NCBI GenBank assembly: GCA_037833965.1
Contig: AP031351.1
Location: 20,224,501-20,288,500 of the forward strand
DNA from: Marchantia polymorpha subsp. ruderalis
Taxonomy: Eukaryota; Streptophyta; Marchantiopsida; Marchantiales; Marchantiaceae
DNA: 64,000 nt
Reading direction: 5' to 3'
A program made the position numbers and the translations under genes. Below, piece by piece: positions 36,916 to 47,530 of the stretch (position 1 is its first letter; the number at the start of each line of letters is the position of its first letter). The notes under the pieces were generated by a model. That model made no database searches. It was not told the origin of the DNA and saw nothing but the letters and a program-made list of their open reading frames with translations.

Positions 36916-37180
36916 GCCACGTCAGCGATCCGCGCACTTGGTAGGTACATAGTGGATGTGTTAGTTGACAATGCCACATTAGCAATTCGTGTGCTTGTAG
37001 GTAAAGACTGAGTGTGTTAGTTGGGTGCGCCACGTCAGCAATCAGTGTGCTTGTTAGGGTTATACGCCACGTCATCCATCCACTAGGAGTGAGATGGATG
37101 GTGGTGATTAGATCTTATCCCCTTGTACTTGTTGGTGAGAGCTATATAAGGGAGAGGATAACCATTGTTGGTATCTCTCA
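36916..37180 (+). promoter_or_regulatory. Isolated promoter-like module: repeated GCCACGTCA boxes plus TATA
   Basis: GCCACGTCA occurs at 36,916, 37,029 and 37,066, with a decayed version (GCCACATTA) at 36,973. The first three sit in tandem diverged units of about 57 bp that also share a .G.GCTTG.TAGG block and GTGTTAGTTG. The reverse complement TGACGTGGC is a C/G-hybrid bZIP-binding box of the as-1/ABRE class. A TATATAAG box follows at 37,143, about 70 bp after the last repeat, and a pyrimidine-rich candidate transcription start region lies near 37,170-37,190. No coding region follows, so it may be an LTR promoter, an old integrated element or the promoter of a non-coding RNA. Confidence 0.5.
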
Positions 37181-37259
37181 TCTTCACAGTTTACGTTTCT
37201 ATCTTTGAGTGAGCTTCTCTCTAAAACCCTAGTGTTACAGTTTGCCTATTACGTTTGTT

Positions 37260-40200
37260 TCCACGTATCCCAGATTTCAGATTATAATTTATACAATAGA
37301 TTTTTATATTTCAAGAAGAAATGAATTTGAACCATGACTTCAATAAACATGAATGGAAATTTTTAATACTTATCATTATCCTTAGGTTTGAATAAATTTG
37401 CTAAGAAACGGTTTAAGATGAACACACGCTATATGAATAAACCATATTTCATCCAAATGCATATGTCTGTTAAGCAGGAAATTGTATTTCTAATGTTTCA
37501 AAGTGTAGCGTATCATTAAATTTTGTAGACAAAGTATTTCATTATTTATTGGATTCATTTTTTGAATTTTTTGACATCATTGGAAGAACAACAGTGATTG
37601 TAAGGAGGTGTAATACACTTGCGGTGTTCCCAAAAGAAAGTTGATGATGGCGAAGACGATGAAATAAATAGACGATTATTATAAAGCTCAATGGTAAATC
37701 AAAATCTATTGGTCAAGACTTCTCTTTCTTTGGGCGAGCAATTATGTTTCAAAATCTCAATTCAATGAATAGATTTCAAAGAATGTAGCAAAAAGAATCT
37801 TTAGGGATGTTTCTACGGGAAGGTAATTATCATTATACAAAATCCGTGATCGATTCCTAAGCAGTGAACAAAAAGATTATTCATGGATCTCTTGATATAC
37901 ATGACATCGTTTGACCTTTGCCAATTTAAAATTGGGTATTACGAGACTTTTCACGATTATTGATCACTACAGCAATACCTTGTACATTTTGGGCGATTCG
38001 AAAAATGTCCAAACACAAGACGAATCGTAGTGGTCAAATGACGCGGAATCTGACTAGGCAGGAGACACCGAGAACCATAGCAACAATTATGGAAATATCT
38101 CATCAAGCTTTTCAGAATGACAAGATTCGGATCACATGAAGCTACAAGATCCAACAACATCTTATAACTGTACAGGATTTAGGGTTTACGAAATTGCACA
38201 CCACGCAGAACAGCAAAATATGAGAACACCCCGCCAAATCGTACATGGGATGAGTCTTCCGTCCACTGTATGGTACAAATGTTGTAGGTTTATCCAAACT
38301 GCAAATGTATGAGTGTACAAGACATTAATGCAGAGAAAATTGTCTACTTTGACGAAAGTTGTCAAGACGAAAGTAGATGCTCCTCCTCTAGAGAGTAATA
38401 AATAACATTTTCATTGTACAACCATACCGCCTTTATTCATTCTTTCATGATTTTGTCTTGCTGGCATTTTGACCAATAGTAAGGGCTTTTATCATCTGCT
38501 ATATCAAGTGTATGCTGTTAAATAAGTCGAATCATTTATTATATTCTTAACGAATGTTCGTAAAAAAAGTCTCCATCTCTAGTTAAGACCTCATTGATTT
38601 AAGTTGAATGCTACATCTCAAATGTTACTATAATTTTCAATGGTATGTATCTTTTAATCACAAACAATTTTTAAAACATTGCAGAGAAAGAAATACAGTC
38701 CATATTGATGTGATCCACACTTCGTAATCATTGCCATTGTCATGTAGCATCTTTTTGATTAGCTATATCACTCGTGGGAATAAATTCAAGAAAATCCTTT
38801 GATGTAAATGAAAATTATTTGAAATTGTGTCTGAAGTTGAACAAAAAATATATTGTACAGGTAAAATTTTGTCACAATCACAAGTAACACTAATAATTTT
38901 GGCAAATTTGTACTCAAAAGATGTCATGAATGAGTCATCAATCATGTATGAGATTGTGGTGTGCATCAACCACAATCTTATAGTATCTTTGAGTATATCT
39001 TAAACAACTTATTATTATCACAATCTTACGTTTAGATATTTGCTTCATTGTGACAAGACATCGGTTTATGAATATACAATAATTTTTTCAGACCTTTGTG
39101 TGACTTATGACTACTTTTTATCAGTTTAATCAATTGATTTTTACTAGAAAAATGTACTCATGATAAGGTAGATATTTGTCACGATTGGGTCTCAAAGTTT
39201 AATTTGAAAATCATCAATCCGTTAGTATGTTTTGTCATTTGACTCATGTTGTAATGCTTTTAAAACATACATTATACTACAAGTCAATCTATTATTTATG
39301 AAGTCTCAAAAGTATGACATATCTTATTAAGTACATCACTACAATTATATTTTGAAAATCAATACAATCGCAAAATGAAGATTTAGTATATTGTAATTTC
39401 ACACATATTTTTCAAATTCAAATGATTTTTTTTTCAGTTTTCATGTAATTTACCTCATGAAATATATAAGAGATGTAATTTGTAAAATATTACTTGTAAC
39501 ATAAACTCATTTTGCAACAAATATTTTGATCATATGAGATTATGATAAATTCTTTGACAAATAGTTCAACCAAGTCAATTTTAATAGATCTTTTTTTCCT
39601 ATCTTTATTGTTCATGTCACTTCCATTCCAACTATCTAAAATTTTCAATCAATTTTCTAATATTAGTTGGCATTTTTTTATAAACACTCAATCACTTTTT
39701 TATTTTATTAGATCTGATAATCAGCATTTAAATTTTCTAACAGTTTTTTCTCTGTGATTTAATTCAAATTATCTGCTATAAATAACATCCCAATTGAATG
39801 ACACTTTTTTTTATTCAAAACAGCACTGGAATTCATGAAGATAGAGGTGATAATGCACAATCAACATAATCTATGACATAGCTTTTCATCAATCTGCTAT
39901 TTCTTCAAAAGCTCTAATATGCTATATAATTTAGGGGGTTGTTAAATTCACCTCCTGTTGCAATAGTTTTCAAGACAACAAGACATGTAAAAATTGTTAT
40001 TACTTTCCACGTGTCAAGAATCGAATCCGGTCTCGCTTTCTCATATTTTTCGCCCCCCTTGCACAAGCTGCTGTAAGTGGTGATCATTAATATGCATACA
40101 GAGTAAACGCCGAAGTACTGGTGATGCAGGTGTGGAGCTTGAACATTCTGTAACATGTAGTCAAAAAGTGTTATACAATATTTCTGAATGCGCTTGCATT

Positions 40201-40980
40201 GTGTATTGTAAGAAAGGATCGTGTATGGTGCAGGAAATAGTAGCGCTGGCTCTAAGATAAGTGAATCTGCTCTATGAGGTGATCTGATTGAATTTAGGTA
40301 CTTTGAAAAATATCCATATTCAAATTAAACAGCCTCGTTGCGATGACAAGTGACTCGATGGAAATATTTAAAATCATCATATTTAATATTATTAAAATAT
40401 TTAATATTTATTAAAATACTCGATGGAAATATTTAACGATCATCATAATTTTTTGAAAATTTTTATTATAAAAATTAAGAAAATTAAGGAAAATAAAATA
40501 ATCATATAAATGAGATAAATATTCCAAGGTGCAGTTGATTGATTAATTTTAGAAAAGTCTACTTTTTATATTTTTTTTCTTCCAAGCATGATTATATACA
40601 ATTTCCAAATACTCATATTATGTATAATATGATCTAATAAAAATTTGCTGAATCAAATTTAGAGGCGTTAAAAATATGCAAATATGTAGTTTTCAGATTG
40701 CATCATGATGCTACCTCATATTAAAATATTAATTTCATTGTTATCTACATTTTCTGGTTATTTATTTCAATTTATTATGATATTTGATGTGAGACATAAA
40801 GTATTTTGTGATGCAATTTATACACAGTACATCATATACATATGTCTATAATCTTTCAAACCTAGAAGGATAGGGCGAAATGATTTTAACATAGTGAACT
40901 GCATATGATTAATTATCTTTCAACATGCATGTAAAAGTTATACTATAATAGATCAGGTGAATTTTTATTATTTTCTCGAG
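37260..40980. other. AT-rich intergenic DNA
   Basis: No recognised gene. A moderately GC stretch at 37,900-38,250 and one at 39,940-40,260 interrupt the AT-rich DNA, but their short open frames carry no known motif. Composition changes abruptly to GC-rich near 41,000, where the FKBP gene's upstream region begins. Confidence 0.5.
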
Positions 40981-41009
40981 GCGTACAATTAATCAACGGT
41001 TAATGATAT

Positions 41010-41737
41010 TGTGCCATGTTTGCTGCGAAGACCGGAGGGGATATCATTCGATAGGTGCTCTTCAGAACACGGGAAACTCGGTCCCAAGGAAGCCAGCAAA
41101 GAGCAAAGAAGGTTTGCTCTGCGTCACGCAGTTTCGTTCCAACTCCGTCGTGAGTCTTACTTTGCCGCCGTGATGCCGGCGAGGCGAAACCGACACGACG
41201 TACGGGACGGGACGGGAGGGGAGGGGAGGGTCATGACACGGTCCCTGGGAATCGGGAGAGCACCGAGTCGGGTACCCGGCGAGTACAACGAAGTAACGGA
41301 AACGGGGAAAACGACAAAGATGTTTCTGGATGTCTTAACGCGACAGAAGGAGTGTTTTCGGCCAACGTCCCGATTCGTGGAAGGACATGTTCGCAGACGG
41401 ACGTCTGGAACCTTCTGGCGCTCTCGTGCCCTCGGCTATAATCCCCGCGCTCTCGCTCGCACGAGCCGGAAATCTGCTTTTCATTCGTCCCCGGGCTCAG
41501 AGTGGCGGCCACTTGACGGAGGTCTGAAGCATTGTTGGTTGGAGTAGAAAGAAGCCGCTGCGGCCGCGCTTTCGTTTCTTAGTAATTGCGCGTTTGATCG
41601 AGGTTTTCGACAATTAGTCGCGACCTATTATCCTCTTCGTCGACGTACTTGAGAGGTCGCCGACCCCCGCCGCGCTTCGTTGTCGATTGGTTGATCGGTC
41701 GATTCATCGATCCGTTCTAGGAGCTCAGGTTGCCCCG
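41010..41737 (+). promoter_or_regulatory. GC-rich promoter/leader of the FKBP-TPR gene
   Basis: The AT-rich desert ends at about 40,985 and GC-rich sequence runs to the start codon. It holds a G-run tract at 41,203-41,230 with more than four GGG runs, and a GAAccTTC pair at 41,408-41,415 that fits two units of a plant heat-shock element. No clear TATA box was seen. The 178-codon open frame here has no domain and is treated as non-coding. Confidence 0.5.
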
Positions 41738-44700
41738 ATGGCTGACGACGACTTTGAGTTTCCTTCCGGCGCCGAGGAGGTCGAGGAGGAAATGGATAAT
41801 GACGCGGACGTCACTTCCCATGTCCCTCAAAAGGACGGCGAGGAGAGAGATCTCGTCAAGGGTGGTGCTTTGAAGAAACTAATCGTGAAGTCTGGATCCG
41901 GATGGGAGACGCCCGAGAAGGGAGATGAAGTTAAAGGTTGGGCTTTCAGCCTGGTCACCTTTTGTTTTTGTTTTTCTGGCAGAGTACTTTTGAAAATTTT
42001 CAGTCTTTCCGTCTTTGCCTGTAAGATCTGAATTTTACACATTTACTTGCCTCTGGTGGCATTGTTCTGAAGCCTCGTAACTTTTTTTTTTCTATTTCTG
42101 CAGTGCATTACACTGGTACTCTACTGGATGGTACGAAGTTTGACTCGAGCCGGGACAGGGGAGATCCATTCGTGTTCACCCTGGATCAAGGTACGAGCAT
42201 TATAACTTATTGCCTCCTTCCAGATTGTAGTTCCTGCTAATTCCGTGCGTTGGTTGCGATCCCCGGCAGTATTCTCAGCGGCCTGTGTTTGATGAGATCA
42301 ACAGGTCAGGTAATCAAAGGATGGGACGTCGGTGTTGCGACCATGAAGAAGGGCGAACAGGCCATTTTCACCATAGCTCCAGAGTATGCATATGGAGAGG
42401 CGGGCTCGCCTCCAACTATTCCAGCCAATGCTACTCTTAAATTTGACGTCGAGTTGATTTCCTGGGCAAGCGTGAATGACATTTGCAAGGATGGTGGTAT
42501 TATCAAGAAGATAATCAAGCAAGGAGAAAAGTGGGAGGTACCGAAGGACCCTGACGAAGTTACTGGTATGTAAGGTAGCCTGCATTGTCATTCTTAGTTT
42601 TAAGTCTTCCATCTTCATTTATCCTGCCGGTCTTACGTTTCATGTTCCCTGACATCTAACCCCACATGAATGCAGTTAAATACCAAGCACGACTTACAGA
42701 TGGAAAGATCGTCTCGAAATCGGCTGATGCTGGCGTGGAATTCGTCCTCAAGGAAGGTAAGCCAGATAGGATAACAGTTGAAGAATAAAATTAATGGTAT
42801 CACCGGCTGTTCTCGCTGCATTAATTTCGTCGTCTGATTTTGGTAATGTGACCAACAGGGTTCTTCTGCCCGGCGATTACGAAGGCTGTGAAGCTAATGA
42901 AGAAAGGAGAGAAGGTCCAACTTTCTGTGAAGCCACAATGTAAGTATATAATGAAGAGGTTCGAGGTAGATTTTGGCATCTTCCCTTACGAGGTCAAACC
43001 TTCATAATATGTTTAAATCTAAATCTTTGTTGGTCTATGGGAATTCTGAATAGTAGTGGCCCCGCACTTTGCAGATGGATTTGGAGATAAAGGTCGAGAG
43101 GCTCAAGACGGCGATGCTGCCGTGCCACCGAATGCGTCCCTTGAGATTGACTTGGAATTGGTATCTTGGAATTCTGTCGAGGAAGTAACTGATGATAGGA
43201 AAGTCATGAAGAAGATAGTGAAAGCGGGCGATGGGTACGAAAAGCCCAATGATGGCAGTGTTGTGAAACGTGAGTAAAATTCATGCGTCATCCTTGGCTG
43301 TCCCATTGTCAATTCTTAACAGTTGGACAATTTGACACTGCACTGCACTGCAACCTCCGATCTCTGGATGTACCTAACGCTTTTATTGTTGTTTTTCTGA
43401 ATTGCCGCAGTCCGCTATGTAGCCAAGCTAGAGGATGGTACCGTTTTCGAAAAGAGAGGTCAAGATGACGAGGACCTATTCGAATTTGTCACAGATGAAG
43501 GTATGATCTTGTTACTACAAGATACGTCAGTGTTAGCTACGTATCTCTGACTGCGTGACCTAGAAGTTGACCTTACTTGCACTCCATTGAACTATCTGAG
43601 TTTTATTCAAATTGTGCAGAGCAAGTTGTCCCCGGTCTGGACAAGGCGGTGGCTACGATGAAGAAAGGAGAAAGAGCTGTGATTACCATTTCCGCTGACT
43701 ATGGATTTGGCGATTCTGAGACGAAGAGAGATCTTGCCGTAGTTCCCCCCAACTCGACCCTCATTTACGACGTTGAAGTCGTGTCTTTTATTAAGGTAAT
43801 GTGGCCGATCTTTTTCACTTTTCAGGGTCGGATCCGGAATCCTGTCTCAGCCGTTTTTTCATATTTGCAACTCCTTCTTATGTACTTCATATCGTGAAAT
43901 CTTTCTCCGCGAAAGATATTTTGGAGTATCCGTGTAGAGCTTGAAGCACAAGGGAGTCATTGCTCTTTTCCATTTAGATGCAAAATTGCAAGTAACCTAT
44001 AAATTAATGTGCAGTTAATGGTATAGTTGCACACTGAGTTCTTCGAGAACGAGCCATTGTCCATAATATGCTTACATGCGGCATGGTTGTCAGAATGAAC
44101 GACATCAATCCCAAACGTCCTTCTGTAGTCGGAACGAGTTACATGATTTTTTCCCTGTTATAGAAACTGTGCTAGTTATTTCAATAATGTCTTTTGTGCC
44201 AACAAACTTTACAACTTATATTTTTTAAGTTGAAGTGCTTGAGTAATCCTTGCAAGTGCCAGACCGTCGTCGTGTTCGGTGGAATATTCTCCTTGCGATA
44301 TGGAATGTGAATTCCACACCAAAATTCATTTCGTTGTTCCTTCATACCTTACTTGTTCTCTTGCTTCGAGCAGCACTGTGCTGCTGGTACTGCTCGAAGA
44401 GAATGAGAGCACTGTGAGGTACATTGCACTGGGAAAAGTTAGCAGTAGGATATATCTTGCGAAGGGTTTACTTATCGATGAATGGTTTTCTGGACAATAA
44501 TGTTATCCTCAAATTTGTTCGATACGCAGGAGAAAGAATCATGGGACATGAGTGCTCCGGAAAAGATAGAAACTGCGATTAAATTGAAAGAGGATGGAAA
44601 TGCCCTCTTCAAATCTGCTAAATACACACGAGCCTGTAAAAAGTATGAGAAGGTAAGAAGCACTATTCGCCCTATCTGTACATTTTTGGCCTTATCCTTG

Positions 44701-45725
44701 TATTGGAAGTTGAATTTATTGGAGTCTTGGGATATGCACATTGAGAAATGCAGGAGAAATCTAGGAAGCAACTCAAAGTGTCCTCTTTGCTCTGTGCAGG
44801 CATCCAAGCTCATCGAGTACGAGAGCGGTTTTGATGATGAACAGAAGAAGAAATGCAAGGTCTTGAAGGTCTCATGTAACTTGAACAATGCCGCTTGCAA
44901 ACTGAAAGTGAAGGACTATAAGGAAGTCATTAAGCTTGCCACCAAGGTGAGTTTGTCACAAATTAATATGAAGCATCTTCAGTTCTCCAAATCTCCAAAT
45001 CTCCATTGGCTTGTTGACGTTGAGTCTGAATTATTCTAAACGCCTAATTTCCGTGCACGTCAATTGTACTGCAGGTTCTGGAGGTCGAATCTCAGAGTGT
45101 CAAAGCTTTGTTCAGGAGGGCCCAGGCTTACATAGGGACCGCTGATTTGGACTTGGCAGAACTGGACATTAAAAAGGCTTTGGAGATAGATCCTACAAAC
45201 AGGTAAGTTTCTTCTGCCTGTGTCTGCATTTGCACTAGTTAAAGTGGGTCAGGCTTTTTGACTTTGATATTGTGAAGGAAAATTTGCAACCTCGGTAGAA
45301 CAAATGTCAGAAATCATTTCTCTGAGTTCTGTATATTTCTGATATCTTGTCGATAGCCTGGAAGCATGTGAGTTAAAAAAAGAAAATTTTCGAGACCTAG
45401 GCTCAAGCTTTTTCTCGTCCCGCACATGTGCAGGGAAATTCGCTCGGAATACAAAGTGTTGAGACAAAAGCAAATAGAGCAAAATAAGAAGGAAGCGAAG
45501 ATGTACGGAAATATGTTCAGTCGGTTGAGCAAGCTGGAAGCCAGTGAAAAGGTGAGAATACAGCTGAATGAATCTTTACGTACGTGCATTGTGGCAATTG
45601 AGTTGGCTATGGTGGAAAATGAAGTCAATGTCATCTAAAAATCGTGACATATCTGGTCCTCTTATGTGCAGAAAGCGTCAAGTGAACCTATGGAGGTGGA
45701 TGCTGTTAAGACTGGGTGGAATTAA
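41738..45725 (+). CDS. FKBP62: Multi-domain FKBP peptidyl-prolyl isomerase with TPR (ROF1/FKBP62 type)
   Basis: Thirteen exons: 41738-41936, 42104-42190, 42305-42565, 42676-42756, 42859-42939, 43075-43269, 43411-43500, 43620-43795, 44530-44652, 44800-44946, 45075-45202, 45434-45551, 45672-45725; phases all agree, giving 579 aa. An acidic N-terminus precedes three FKBP domains: about 44-150, 163-268 and 281-390. The first keeps the isomerase pocket pattern (HYTGTL at 68-73, FDSS at 79-82, VIKGWD at 98-103, APEYAYG, and a C-terminal F.VEL). The second lacks the FDSS and GW residues and is probably inactive; the third is intermediate. A TPR region follows (about 395-525: [37 protein letters not shown]), then a basic helix ([16 protein letters not shown]) of the kind that binds calmodulin. 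Family knowledge: the TPR docks to the HSP90 C-terminus, and plant relatives modulate heat-stress memory. Known Arabidopsis ROF1 is about 550 aa. Confidence 0.97.
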
Positions 45726-47530
45726 ACGCCAACGAAAGGTTTAGGTAGGAGAGAGTAGGGATACGAATAGAACAGCAAAATGACATCGGGAGCAGTTGAT
45801 GGAATGGGAGTAAGCCACTTTCTCACATTCGGAGTTGACGATGGTCTTCTGAGAATGCGCCGAAGATTCGTCGTCAACGCTCAGTGGCTACACCAAGCGC
45901 GGCAATTTTGGACGATATGCAGTGTGGGGTTCAACTTCGGCATGTGACTGGGGTGTTCAAAGAAAAGTCAGTGCCTTGTGCTCTTTAGCCACTGTAAGCA
46001 GGGAAATTGAAATGGAAGCTTACGTCACACTTTCAGCACGAAACAAAGAGTTGTTAAACGTGAAATATCGAACATTCTTGCCTCAAACTCCCGCACAGTA
46101 TGCAAGGTAGTGTCTATTTGTGATGTAACTGCTTAAATTGCAACATGAAAAAGTTCAAAAATATCCTCAACGTACGATACAAAACGAAGAAGCAAAAGTC
46201 TCAAATCTCTTAATATCTGAATGTCGGAAAGTGTGAAAGTAGGCCGAAGCCGAAATAATTATTGCTCGTTCACGTGAGGAAGAATGAAAGAACATACTTT
46301 CTCAATTATCAGAAGGAAATGTGTCTTTCGGATGAAAAGATCAACCAACCGCAGGGTATTGTTGCAGTTTGTCGCATATTACCACGTAGACGAAATTATG
46401 TTTGTGTGCCATCACGTGAAATAACATGTCCTCCAAGAAGTACGGAAAAGTGATTTGTTTTTTGCGAATATTAACGAATAGCACCTGTGATATGAATACT
46501 AATCTAAACCATTGTACGTACCTCTCACATACGTGGATCTCTTTTCTCTCAACGGAGATGAAATTTGTCCACACCTGAAAGTTTTTGCCTGAAATTGAAG
46601 CATGCAAATAAATTTATCAATTCTGTAAGGTATAACATCTACTTTGTAGATGTTGAGACATGAGATGTGGAAATCATTATCTAAGCAGAACGATGAATGA
46701 GCAATAAATTTTGGTACTTGTGTGTGTATACAATGAACAAAAAACCTTCTTCTGCAAAATTATCCGTCTACTGCTCATGCGTTCACTGCTTCTTCCATTC
46801 TCATCCTCCATGAGGACATGACTGGAAGTGAAATATTGTGCACACGTAATGAATGAAAGTGTTGAATAATACTTGAAAGTAGTATACAAGGAGTAAAGAA
46901 GTGAGATCATTATTCATGACCTCGTTATATGCGTGCCCTAGACTCCTAGAGAGGAAGCACAATGCGTTAGCAGGGAATGTAGTCCTCTGACCACAAACTA
47001 TGAGAGCGGGAAAGTACATAAAAAGAACGGCAAAAACAAAAAATCCTATTGTCATTCGATATAAGTTCAAATTCCTTATCGGATGCATGAAGACTGAAAT
47101 TCATGTCGATGATGCGGTGTCGGCCGTCTGGCGTAGTCAGCACACCGATTTTGGAGAATTTGTCCATCGAACTGAATGCGCCGTGAAGTGAGGTTCTACA
47201 TAGGACGCAAAAGAGCGCAAGCTCCAAGAGACGAAAATGATATCGAAACTGGCGCCCTACAGAAGAAGATGCAGACGGGGAGGGGAAGGGGAAGGGGAAC
47301 GGTTGGAATCTTAATCAGGAAGGAGCTGAAGATCGAAGCGGAGACTGTCATTGTCGTGGAAATTTCGAGGCCCGGCGGCGGAAGCTGACGATCCGCGAGG
47401 GCTTGCACGCTGCAACCGCGGGAGGGAGGAAGTTGCATTTTGCGGGGCAGGCAGCGATCGGATTGGAAAGAGGGCGCGGTAAATTGCTGCAGCAAGAGAA
47501 GAATTTGACTGTTCGACGCGAGCGGCGAAG
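45726..47530. other. Intergenic region between FKBP-TPR and methyltransferase genes
   Basis: The FKBP 3' UTR occupies the start. The middle (46.1-47.0 kb) is AT-rich with short open frames only. From 47,170 GC rises and a G-run tract at 47,277-47,298 (four GGGG runs) lies about 230 bp before the methyltransferase ATG, marking its promoter/leader. Confidence 0.5.

Noticed and set aside
41011-41547. 178-codon open frame upstream of the FKBP gene
   Set aside because: Arg/Ser-rich from GC-rich promoter sequence, with overlapping frames on the other strand and no domain.
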